A stretch of 64,000 bases of DNA from Atopsyche davidsoni (lineage: Eukaryota; Arthropoda; Insecta; Trichoptera; Hydrobiosidae), in the NCBI GenBank assembly GCA_022113835.1, contig JAILWY010000006.1, forward strand, positions 9,346,501 to 9,410,500, read 5' to 3'. The notes under the pieces were generated by a model. The model did not search any database. It was given only the letters and a program-made list of their open reading frames with translations, and was not told the origin of the DNA. This document shows, in pieces, positions 24,596 through 35,460 of this stretch. Positions within the stretch are counted from its first letter, which is position 1, and each line of letters begins with the position of its first letter. Made by a program: the position numbers and the translations under genes.

Positions 24596-24603
24596 TGACG
24601 TCA
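24596..24603 (-). promoter_or_regulatory. CRE-type octamer upstream of the THAP frame
   Basis: TGACGTCA, followed on the minus strand by CACCACCTG. It is 77 bp upstream of the THAP start codon and is the inverted partner of 22418-22425. The shared flank YACCACC shows that the match extends beyond the octamer. Confidence 0.5.
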
Positions 24604-24993
24604 GAGCGGACGCGATGACACTAGCGAGCGTTTTCGCGCACTTTTGAAAAAATATTATAAAAATGGCTTTAAACTTCGTTAAACTCAAGTTTTTTAACGA
24701 AATAAAGTTTTTTTCGTAAATAGTAAACGTGTACCCCCATTATGGAAGAGGATTTGAAAATCTTTCGTCATGCCTATTATGAATCTTCGAATCTTTGTAT
24801 CTCGTATTGAAATATTAGACTTTTGATTATTTTAATAAAATGAAGAATATCATAAAAATATTAAAACGCTTTTAATATGACTTTGTACAGAGGTTTAAAA
24901 ATAAATGATTATTCAATCGATTTTGGCGAGGCCACAAAGTCCTCTTGAGATTGTCTTGTTTGCTGCCAATATCTGCACACAGTACACTCATTG

Positions 24994-25179
24994 TTATCTG
25001 ATATTTCCATTACAGTCGTAAATGGGCATTTCCGCCGGTGCTTCACAAGGCTTTTGCGACGACTCACATATCCAAGTGCATTCTTTCAGGCGACAGGCTG
25101 TCTGGCGTGTAGAGTCACCTTCAGAGCACGAGGCTGAGTCTTGACCTGCCACAGATACACTGATTTTTACAGCTCGACA
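24994..25179 (-). other. Cys-rich open segment, possible exon
   Basis: A GC-elevated 186-nt minus-strand stretch is open until a stop at 24994. It has no start codon. The translation is Cys-rich, with segments SCSEGDSTRQTACRLKECTW and ICESSQKPCEAPAEM. Possible splice signals exist: an acceptor-like CTGTGGCAG at the 5' side and a GTGAGT after the codons for CTWI. The plus strand is also partly open here, so coding status is undecided. No family recognised. Confidence 0.2.
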
Positions 25180-25272
25180 CTACTGTCACCGGATATTTAT
25201 TTAATTTTTTTGACATAAGTCAGTCAACAATCTAAGAAAAAAGAGGCATTGAAAAATTTTTTAATCAAGAAT

Positions 25273-25349
25273 ACAGCCAAACCAATAAGATTGGCTCAGG
25301 ATAGATATATTTTTAGTGAGATGGTAGCTAACCTCCTGTGAAGAAAAAG
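25273..25349 (+). repeat. dispersed repeat family, copy 1
   Basis: This copy shares GCCAA, a CYCAGGATARATATAT segment, AGTGAGATGGT, then CC-ACCTCCT and GAAGAAAAA with 38477-38568. It shares the GGTGAGATAGT part with 61582-61645. It looks like a moderately old interspersed repeat of unknown class. Confidence 0.65.
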
Positions 25350-26131
25350 TTAAAATCGCATATTTTACTCTCTCAGTTTCAGCAGTATAAGAGATTTTGT
25401 CGTACTTGTAAGCTATCAACAGGTTATTAAAATGGCATTGCTTCAGTCCTTTAGACCTTCTCCAAAAATAATAATGAAAGTATCAAATAGAAGCGAACAG
25501 TGGAATGTCTCATTTCAAGGTACATCTGTTTTACGAAGTTAAAAATAAATATTCTTAAAATTCCTAAATATTTTAAACTTAAATTTTAGGTGATTTCTTC
25601 TATGTTGGCAATGTACCCTAGACAAAAAATAACAATAATAAATATACACTTGAGTAATACCACAATTTTTTTTTGCTAACTTAATTTTAACGAAGTAATA
25701 CAAAATCAATACAAATCATATTAATCATTTGTGTCACTACGAAGGGATATTAAGTTGTCAACCATGCCAAATAAATACATACGCGTTGAAGCAAGACTGA
25801 GAAGCGACACATAGTCCATGCACGCTATGTTTTGCCATTCACGGAGCTTGAATGTACATTTCTGTAATAAATCATTAGTTTATGTAGATTTTGTAGTTAT
25901 GTTACAGAAAACAATTCGACTTACGTAAACTTTTGTCACATTTAAATGCGTCCTTTAGCCTCGCCTATATTTTTCGTCCGAAGTGTATAATAGATTTTAT
26001 CGGATGTAAAAAACATTACTTGCGTTTTATGACTAATTGTTGTTGACTACTACTACACTCCCTAACTCAACATGGCCTGAATATCTACGATCTATTATGT
26101 GGTAACAATGTAACTTAAAATATTCGGGTAA
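25350..26131. other. AT-rich non-coding DNA
   Basis: Nothing recognised. No open frame has a signature. Confidence 0.5.
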
Positions 26132-26199
26132 TCGATTCACACACGAAACGTCGAGAAGAACCCTCAAATATATATTTTGTCGTTTCACGTGTGAATCGA
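26132..26199. repeat. 68-bp foldback, 19-bp arms
   Basis: TCGATTCACACACGAAACG (26132-26150) pairs with the inverted copy at 26181-26199, two mismatches in 19. The outer sequence GGTAATCGATTCACACA recurs at 58039-58055, and a shorter TATTCGATTCACACAC occurs near 47391. This indicates a small MITE or foldback family. Confidence 0.75.
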
Positions 26200-26252
26200 C
26201 AACTTTATACAATAAACCTGTTTGTGTGACTAATGCAGATTTTTAAAAAAAT

Positions 26253-26517
26253 ATTTATGGGGACTCATTCTCATCAGGAGGCGGGGGGGGGGGGGAATCT
26301 ACTGCACCAATAAAAAAAAAATAAATGCCAGATTCATACATTCCTTCTACTTTTTATATAATAAATATGTATTTTGTTGCAAATAGCTTGCAGGTAAAAA
26401 CACTGAGCTGACTAGGAAATCGAAAATCGGCATTTAAATATTTTTGATTGGTGCAGTAGATTTTTCGCCACATATTTGAAAAAAAAAAACATCTACTATG
26501 AAGTGAGCCCCATTAAT
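26253..26517. mobile_element. foldback MITE with nested arms and a G13 run
   Basis: The outer arms match inverted (ATTTATGGGGACTCATT at 26253; ATTAATGGGGCTCACTT reading inward from 26517). Inner arms at 26296-26329 and 26429-26462 share AATCTACTGCACCAAT and AAATGCC inverted. A 13-G homopolymer (26283-26295) sits between the left outer and inner arms. The inner arms also match part of the pogo-like elements at 43.2 and 52.5 kb. Confidence 0.7.
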
Positions 26518-26560
26518 GATAAGCATTAATAAAACAATGTGTTCAGATAAAAGTATTTGT

Positions 26561-26990
26561 CACAAGCTAGTGGACATAGGCGCCAAGCTGTCTGTCATTG
26601 TTTCAAGCAACAGAATGACATAATCTTGATTGTCGTATGCAGTATGCCAATTCGTATATATTTTTTCCACATTTTTCACTAATCAGTCGACCCGGGCGTC
26701 AAGCTGTCTGTCATTGTTTCAGGCAGCAGAATGACATAATTTTAATCGTCGCATGCAGTATGCCAATTCGTATATATTTTTCACAAGTTAGTCTAACCGA
26801 GAGTCAAGGTGTCTGTCATTGTTTTAGGCAGCAGAATGACATAATTTTAATCGTCGTATCCAGTATGGCGATTCGTTTTTCTTTTGCCTTATTTTTCACA
26901 AGCTAGTCGACCCGGGCGTCAAGTTGTCTGTCATTGTTTCAGTACGAACATACAATGACACATCCGTGCAGCAGAATGACATAAAACGCA
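26561..26990 (+). repeat. minisatellite, four units of about 105-116 bp
   Basis: Units start at 26561, 26677, 26782 and 26897 at a CACAAGCTAGTCGACCCGGG-like sequence. Each continues with GCGTCAAGCTGTCTGTCATT, GTTTCAGGCAGCAGAATGAC, ATAATTTTAATCGTCG and CAGTATGCCAATTCGTATAT. The fourth unit carries an insertion with CATACAATGACACATCC before its CAGCAGAATGACATAA. An open frame at 26637-26906 only reflects the repeat. Confidence 0.9.
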
Positions 26991-29900
26991 ACACAATGAC
27001 CGCCTTGTGGAATTGTTTTACGGGGACCGCACTGTCAGTACAAGTCATTGTTTTGCATCGCCGAGGACGCTGCCGTCAATATTGTTGGTAAAACATGCCG
27101 GCGTACCGTTTCACGGTTATTATTTAATCGTGAAAATAAAGTACACTTCGAAGCGTTATTTATTGCTATTTGTAATTGTCTGTCATGTGTTAATAGCGTT
27201 ATGCGGGTCGGGTTGTTAACACAGGTTGTTTTTTTGCGTCTCGCGAAGGCTTTGTGCAAATTATTAAGTCATGGAATTTGTAGAAGTTTGAATAACCGAT
27301 ACGAATATTCTGATTGTAGTCCTCTTCATTCTCTTTGCTCATACCAATTTCTTTTTGTGATTCTGAACCGTTTTATTAAAACATATATTTTGATGCAACA
27401 TTAATTAAAATATGAATTTCCTTTAACACAACTGAACAAATTCACGTTATCACAAATAAAATATCGCTGAAACTTATTTTAATGATTTTATATTTAACCA
27501 ATAGAAAATCTTTTCAGGATATCGAGCTGTTTTCAAAAAAAAATATTTTTAGACAAAAAACTTTGCTAGCCTCAAATGTTTGTTTGAAATTAAGTTTAAC
27601 ATAATTTGATTCCCTTTAAAACTTTATTTAAAGCAAAACCTTCGCCTAACGAGATCTTGTTTTTTTAATCAAAGGACCTTTTTGTTTTTAAACAAGTTAT
27701 GTTTTTGCTTTTAACTTATTTTAATCAAATTGTTCTAAATGAGGTAGAAATTTGTTTCACACTTAGCAAAATAATTTTTACTTACCACAACATTATGCAT
27801 TGTACGCAAGTCAGTTCAAAAGCATCGCCAATTATATAAAACGTGAGTTCATATCCTATTTGGATCTTAAAACAAAATATTCAACATCAAATATAAATAG
27901 CCAGGTAGTCAAGATATTATAGTCGTAATTTCAATAGTGAGTGCTTTCCTTTAATCAGAACGCAAAAACCTTTGAAAGGTATAAGCTATAAGGCAAAATA
28001 ACTCTTCATGTTTTAGTGTTAAATATTAGCAGTTTCAGTTTAATTTGTACTCAATAAAAAAATCTCTTCCAATTTTTACTCTTTTTAATTTGTAAAAAGC
28101 TATTTCGATTATATATTATCAGCTGTTAAAAATCGTTGAAGAACCATCTCCAGCTCGCGGTAACTTTTCTGATGGTACCAGCATACTGTATTCTCGAAAC
28201 AATTGTCCACTTTGTAGCATAAATAAACTTACAGATGCTCCCTTGTAACTTATGGGGATTGCTAGACTTTATAACCAGAGTTTGGGTACTTTGATATATT
28301 TAAGACACTCCGAATGAGTTTAATATAATTATTGTAAATATTACAAAGTATTATTAATTTAAATTGTGTATCAGTTTCGATTTTAGCTTATATGTTTCAG
28401 CTGTTTTAATAAAGTCTACGTGTAGCGTAATTTAATATGAGCTAACTCATATTTCAAACAAATTTAGTTTATTCGTTCTCGTAATGTATATAAATGCCAT
28501 TAATAAATTAATAAGAACCTGTGTGAGATTTTTATACTAGACTGAAACAAACGTGATCCTAATAACATTGGATTGCGATTCATTAAGATTAAGATAACGA
28601 TTGACTTAAAATAATCTCAATCAAGTGTGAACTGTCTAACTACCGAGCCAAAAGTTAACTAATATATCAACAACAACAGCTTTAATGTACATTACTTTTT
28701 TAAAGCTAATTAGTCAGCCGTGACACAAAAGTTCACAAAGTTTGTTTTCTTTTTAATCTGAGTTTCTTTGGAATAGATACAATATCAGACCACACATAAA
28801 TTCTACGTAGTAAGTACTAAGACACGGTTTAAAAATAAACTACCAAGCAAAAATAAACGTACAAAAAGATTGCTACAGAGAGCATGTTTCAATTTGGCAG
28901 AGATAACAACATTGTTACCAACCGCAGCGTTTTCAACAAATCTTACCACAATATTATTTGTCTTACAAGGAAACACAATTTCTCGGTTAGCGATGTTTCC
29001 AGGAAGGCGACGTTTGTTTCTTTTTTATTTATCTCCGCACTAACAAGACTTTTTTGTGTTTGTCCTCGCGCCGGCACTCCACATTGTCCCTAGTCTGTTT
29101 TGTTAACAATTTAACGTCAGGTGAACTATCATTGAAGGCGATTGAAAATCCTCACAGCTAAAGCAAACAATAGACTTCCCACGTACTTTTCAACTGATTT
29201 AGTTTTTTTAAAACGTAAATTATTCTCAGTCTCATTTGGAGTCGTTCACTTAAACAAATTAACCCAGCAAGTAATGAAGTCATCTTGCTATTTTTTTGTG
29301 TTTGAATTAAGTAGTAGACAAAACAACAATGAAGCCTTATTAAATATATTATGCATTTTTTTTAACAAACACTATGATTGTGAAATATACAAATATAAAT
29401 TGGATCTGTTGAATTGATGCATGTACTATTCAAAACAACAGTTTTGAGCAATACCAAATTTTGAATACTGAAAGTATTTTTTTGGTACTTGAAATTATTT
29501 AAATATTACCCACGTAACTGAATGCATTAATGTCAGTCGTACTTTTTCCGTTAGCAGAAGTTTCTGACCCTTTGTCCATACAATTTTAATACACGGTGTC
29601 TCTAAGTTGCACCGCAAACATCGTCCATGTCATATGGGTCTTGGGTCTCCGTAACGTGGTGAGGCATTTCTAAAACAAATGTTTACTTTTAAATTTCACC
29701 TGTCGCTACACGAACCACAATAATATGAAATGTAAAGATCGAGAATGTACGCGATACTGTGGCGTTTCGGCGATGGCACGGACTTGGTTAAATATTAATA
29801 AGTTTTTAGAAAATCGATGCATATTTGTAAAGAATAGAACTTATTGTTTGCAACAGTAATTTACACGGATTTATTAAACGTTATAATGATAAAACCCCCT

Positions 29901-30971
29901 GTTAATATGTAAAGCAAATATAAGAGACGAAATACATAAAAAAAAAACAGTCGAAATGGTCTTTGATCACGAGAAACTGCTTGATTTTTTATAGAGAAGT
30001 GTCATTCATTCAAGGCTGATATTTTAGATTAAGTATGAAATTGTATGTTTGGAAAAAATTCAAGCTTACTGTGATCAAAACAGTTGTATAAACGCTTTCT
30101 CAAAACACAAACTTCTCTTTTACTACTTCAGCGCTTTCATATTTTTTTCAGTTATTTTTTAAAAGCTTAACTAGATAGGCAGTGTACAAAAGAAAAAAAA
30201 AAGCAGCATTCATTTAAAATGCTGCAACCAAGTCAAGAATATGACAGAAGTCAACCTAACCAAATACGTTATAGCAGTGAATAGCATTAGAGGTTGGAGG
30301 TTCTAGAGTTGGTAGATTATATATTTTTCATTTGGTTTTCAGAGCATGCAGGACTTCAAATTTCTAAAGTGACATTCTAGCATTAACTGTCATATCACAT
30401 AACAAATAATTACAGCACAGCGAGTATACCATAAGGTATGGAGATATGCCTCTTTTATGAGGCTTTGCAACTGATAAGCCACATCCACTCTATAAATCAG
30501 AATGACAGTGATAAAATAAATTGACTCTAATATTCAACATACAAAGTAGCAAGTCAGAAAGTTCAGGAATAAGGTACCCTATAGAATTTTAATTAAAATG
30601 AAGGCTTACTATAATAATACTATATGAAGATGCCTAAAATTCAATATTTTATAAGTTTGTAGTACTTCACGTGTATTTATTCTGAAAAATTGGCTTTTGG
30701 AATACGTATATGTTCTCACGCTACCTGCGCTATATAAAAAAATACGACCATCATGTTATAGCTTTGAGAAGGACCATTACAGATAAATTAAGGATATCTC
30801 TTAACCTGAAGCTCACATATAATGAAGGAAACACATTTTCTCGCGGTGGTTTTTCTTTTTATATCCTGTGGTTTATTATATGCGTAATTAACCACAAACT
30901 AAAAGCATCCCGACTCTCCGACAAAGTCAGATAACCGGGAACCAAGTGCGGCATTTATTGACTGGTAATTG
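26991..30971. other. AT-rich non-coding DNA
   Basis: No gene recognised over about 4 kb. A slightly GC-richer zone at 26990-27260 has overlapping open frames on both strands (e.g. 27048-27404, 118 codons) without family signature. A perfect 8-bp hairpin GCAGCATT/AATGCTGC lies at 30203-30225. Confidence 0.5.
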
Positions 30972-30979
30972 GTAATTAC

Positions 30980-31383
30980 TAGTGAAATAACTGTCGAATA
31001 TAACATTATTCGATATTTATTTCGAACCGTCGATTTTGAACGATCGATTTAAAAATATCGGTTAGTGTCTTGTATCTTAAACGGTGAACTAAAATATTAT
31101 TGGGATATAATGAATCGGCATTCAAATTTAATTGAATTAATTTGCTACTTTTTTCATCACCACACAGTTGTTTTTGGCCTTGCACAAAAATTTTCAACGT
31201 CACTGTCGACAATTTAAAATATCTTACTTACAAATTTTTTTAAACTTTTACCTCAATAATATTTTCCCAATAAACGTGTCAACTTAATTTTTATACTTTG
31301 ATATTAATATTTTGATATTTTGATTAATCAAAAAATCCATAGTTTATCCGACCCTATTACCTCGTAGACTCGTCCCATCACTA
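30980..31383. mobile_element. 404-bp hAT-like MITE
   Basis: Flanked by an 8-bp duplication, GTAATTAC (30972-30979) and GTAATTAG (31384-31391), 7 of 8 matching. The ends are inverted: the left starts TAGTGAAATAACTGTCGAAT, and the right read inward starts TAGTGATGGGACGAGTCTAC. The TAGTGATGGG-type terminus and 8-bp duplication are typical of hAT elements. A 68-codon minus-strand frame inside (31006-31212) shows no transposase motif, so the element is non-autonomous. Confidence 0.75.
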
Positions 31384-31391
31384 GTAATTAG

Positions 31392-34137
31392 AAGTGGCCT
31401 ATCATTTTGGGGTAAACGGTGGAGATTCGAATGAGGCTCCACGGCTGGCCGGAAAGGTATTGCGTCTGTATTTTACCGACAGGTGATCAAGTGGTCCTAT
31501 CAAAGTGCCGCTGCTATTAATTAGGTTGATATACAATACATTCAATACTGGGATATTTTATACCGCGATAAATTTTATTTTATCGCGTTTAATGAGGCTA
31601 AGTAGATTGTATAAATAACTGAGACGTTTAAACTTTAATGGCGTATTACTGGTGTGGGACAGATTAAATTGAACTGCATTATTTCCGGAATAAGAGAAAA
31701 TCTTATTTATTGTTTAAATATATGTGTATTAGCATAGGTTTAATGTTATAATCCCGTTGTTATTGTATAAATAGTGCGAGCAGTAAAAGTCTCGCTCATG
31801 TTCACTGCGCTTGGAGATGTGAGTCGAGGAACATGTATAAAAAACGAAAATTATTTAATGAATTAAATTTTATGGTATGTGGAATGCAAAGTTGTTAGCA
31901 AAGCGACTCATACCATGAATATACTATTAATTATTTTAAAAAAAAAAATTCTTTGGTGCAAATCCACCCTCATGAATCTGTATTTCTTCTAAAACAAATC
32001 ACAGACATCCCCTGAACTTTGTTTCTTAAATAAAAAATTACGCGTTATTCCATTTTAATTTATTTTACTTTTTAAATTTTAAAGTTTTGATTTCGTCCCC
32101 TGAATTTTATAAGATCTGTACGCAAAAAACTCACTCAGCGCAAAAAAGCATGTGCAAAATAATGAAATACTCATAAAAAGAAATCCACGCTTTGAGAAGT
32201 CTTAAGCAGACAAAAAGACTCGCACATATACATTTTAATATAAAGAATACAATAAAGGATATTACATATAAAATGGACACTCATAAATAACAACAAAGGC
32301 TTTCAAATGTTTATACTTATAAATGTTATAAAAGAATAAAAAGAAAACAATGTTATTTATGCGTATAAAAACGCGTAGATTGGCATTTGAAAAATATTTT
32401 TCTCTTTAACAATACTTAAAACTAGGAGTGTTATTCAAATTTTGACAAAATATTTTATTTAACAATATATTTTTTAGTGACTATTAAATTTTATAAATTT
32501 ATTTAAGCGTTATTTTCATTAAAATATTCAAAAATGCAGACTGGTTATGTCATTAACATAAAACACTATATTAACGCCTGCGAAGTAATGAACTTGATAT
32601 TAGGGAAAACTTATAAAGCAGCCAATTATTGGACAGTAAAAATTAATATTCTTTGATATGTTAATGAATGCTATGTTTGTTTTTTGTGTTATGTAAGTTT
32701 CGGCATTTAAACCACAATTTACGGATCCACGATACATTATGTTGAAAAATAAGTATATTAAAATACAGAAAAACTATGGATTTTGGCTTTTTTATTAAAC
32801 TAGAATTTTAACACTTAGGTACAATTTTATGTTGAAACACAACATAATAAATCAGTATTTATTTTCACATTAAAATTGAATGTTGAAATTATGTCGACAT
32901 TTTTTGCACAGTACAAATTTACTTTATAAGGATATTTGATAATAAATTTATCAATTATAGAATATCTTGGAAACAGGTGTTAAAGCTCATAAATTCATTA
33001 TTTTTTAAAATCCCCTTTACCTTAGCCATTATCAAATTTTGAAATGTTTACAGATATGAATTTAATACTGTCGAAAAAATAACAGTTGAAAAATATTTTT
33101 AATTTGTTCATATAACTAAAAATAATGTGGAACGCAAACATTAATTTGTAAATTCAAGGATTTTTACACAAATTATAAATCTTAATGAAGGCAATTTACA
33201 GACATGTAATATTAAGATATTTTGGTGTAAAGATATCGACTTGATGAGATTGGATCTCTCGGGACCTGCCAGTCAAAATTATACATTAAATACATCACAA
33301 AATTTACTGAGCAAATTTTTTAAAGGTTAATTAATTAATAAAAAAAAGAATTCTTATACAGGATGCTATTAAATACTCTATATATATATTTTATTGTTTT
33401 TTTGTTTTTTATAGCGCGACAGATTTATATCACAAAAAATACATAAAATCAGATAATTTTTGGCACTAGATAAAGATCTATGTTAAATGGTGCTGTTGTT
33501 TTGTGTTTTTAATTGGATTTGTTTTTTTTTATTAGATTTTGACATTTTACAATCCAGTTTAGTGGCCATCTAATTGAAACTGAGATCTGATCTGACAGAT
33601 TTAGAGCGATAGCTCACCAATAATACATCGGCAACTTTTTTTATTATAATTACGAAAGGTTTAAGCGTTCGTAAAAAAATATTTTGCTTTTTGTAGGTTA
33701 AGGCTATAATGTCTTAGGTTTTATTGAGTATAATTTAATATGACTGAGCTATAACTGTTTCTTATTAAAAATGTTAAACTATCTCTTTGTTTGGTGATTC
33801 AAAAGTAGTAAATGGATGTCTGTAAGTAATATTTTATGTATCCGGCACTATTTACACAATACAGATGTTATCTTATATATTTAGATGCAAAGTGAATGTA
33901 AGTAAATTTTTTATGATAATTGATATAAATACGCAATAATTTATTTAAATTAGTACTAAATTAAAACAGAATAATTTATTTAGAATTTTCTGTTTTCGAC
34001 AAGACTAATTTTGAAGTTAAAAGCTATTCATCACTAACTAACTATTACAAATTTTGATAGTTAGTGCTACCAACTCGATGAGAGAATATATTATTTTAAG
34101 TTTGAATTTAATCTGGATGTTATTTACTATTGTTAGA
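31392..34137. other. AT-rich non-coding DNA
   Basis: No gene recognised. A GC-richer patch at 31380-31530 may be regulatory; the rest is strongly AT-rich with homopolymer runs. Confidence 0.5.
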
Positions 34138-34985
34138 TGTAGTGACGCTCGCCATGCCGGCGCCACTTTTTATGTTTAAACTAGTTTAACGAACCGGCCA
34201 GGGTCTTATCCCTTTGTAATAATGAATTTTAGTACTAAGTTTTATATTTTTCAAAGATTTGTAGGCATACGGTTTCCTATACAAAGAAAGATTTATTTGA
34301 CATTTGGTATTACGGTTAACTATTCATATAGAGAAATAATTCCTAAGTACAATCCTTCCCACGGATATTTTATATTTGATTTTAAGTCTTGCACTTGTTG
34401 AAATACTAGATGTCTTTGTGTAAGAACCGATCTAGTTAATGTTGAATAGCTAGGAAACCAAAGTTTATATTTTCTGGACACGGTCAATTGATATTTTCGT
34501 TGATTGTTAAATTTAATATGTTTTCAGCGTGAGAACTTGTAAACATATTCCTTTCTTTGTTCTGGAACCGTATAAAGATCAGTAAGAGCCCTATAGGGCT
34601 AGTGTTCAACATGTCTTCATGGGGTTACGATGCCCGTAAGATGACACTCCGGTAAAACGCGAATTCCGTTCCGCCGTTAGGTTTGGTGAGGTTACGAAAT
34701 GTTCGTACCTGCCGTAATTAAAGTAGAGATCTTACAAATCTCAGTGAATATACCGCCGCGAGTTCGGAAGTATATTGTGACGTTCGTAGTCACGTAAAGA
34801 AGTTCGCGATCAAAGCGAAAGTGTTAAGTAACCGACCCCGGTTGTCGGTTCAAAGTGAAAGTCTTTTAAATAAGTGTCTTATAAAAGTGTTAAATGTAAC
34901 ATGTCTGGAAATCATATATTATAACAAAGTTTGTAATAAAGTTTAAATAAAAGTTTACACGAACGAAGTCTTTGAATTACCTACA
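34138..34985 (+). mobile_element. solo LTR candidate
   Basis: The segment starts TGTAGTGACGCTCGCC and ends TTACCTACA, giving short inverted TGTAG/CTACA termini. It contains a TATA box TATAAAAG at 34880-34887 and poly(A) signals AATAAA at 34935 and 34946, in LTR order, with GC-richer U3-like sequence upstream. I found no clear target duplication, no primer-binding site after it and no second copy in the window. It is either a degraded solo LTR or the end of a truncated retroelement. Confidence 0.4.
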
Positions 34986-35117
34986 ATACAGTCCACTAAG
35001 TATTCACGAGCTTTGGGGAATTCGTGAAGTCACATCGAAGAAATTGAATGTCTACCAGAAGTCTCGAAAGCGAGAACTATACCTGGTAGGCAATCCTCAA
35101 CAGTTAGGTTTAATTAG

Positions 35118-35460
35118 ATATCTTGTTTATCTCTGCTTATTGACAGATAAAAGATTACTTTTTTAGATTATCAAAATTTGGGTGTCTTTCATTCGAAGAG
35201 GTAACACAAAGATGTTAATAATATAGCCAATAAATTATAGCATATACAATTCACACTTATTCTGTTTGCAATTATCTTATATAAAAAGGTAGTTAGGTAA
35301 GGCTTGATATCTTTTTTAACTCTCACTGGAGAAAAACGGGTATTAGATTACTAATTTAGATTATCAAAGCTTAGATGTCTCCCGCTCGAAGAGCTAGCGT
35401 ACAGTTAAAGATAAAACTATCAAGTTATAAATTTAAAAGTACTTGTATAATGTGTAATCA
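35118..35460 (+). repeat. diverged tandem duplication, about 195-bp unit
   Basis: Unit 1 from about 35118 and unit 2 from about 35313 share, in order, GATATCTT, a TTAACTCT-like run, GATTACT, TTTAGATTATCAAA, GATGTC and CGAAGAG, with AT-rich remainders. Divergence is substantial, so the duplication is old. Confidence 0.65.

Larger units (their letters stand above)
22233..24778. mobile_element. inverted-repeat-bounded unit with nuclease and THAP genes (candidate transposon)
   Basis: AATAGGCATGACGA at 22233-22246 recurs inverted at 24765-24778. About 175-185 bp further in, both ends carry TGACGTCA followed by YACCACC, again in inverted orientation (22418 and 24596). Between lie a two-exon YqaJ nuclease gene and a convergent THAP frame. 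Symmetric ends around both genes suggest a DNA transposon or derivative of about 2.55 kb. THAP domains are known as the DNA-binding part of P and Kolobok transposases. No DDE catalytic domain is present, and I could not settle a target-site duplication. A TTAA precedes GGG at the left (from 22219), but the right flank does not mirror it, so the exact termini remain open. Confidence 0.5.

Noticed and set aside
26637..26906. 89-codon frame with internally repeated peptide
   Set aside because: It simply translates the minisatellite units.
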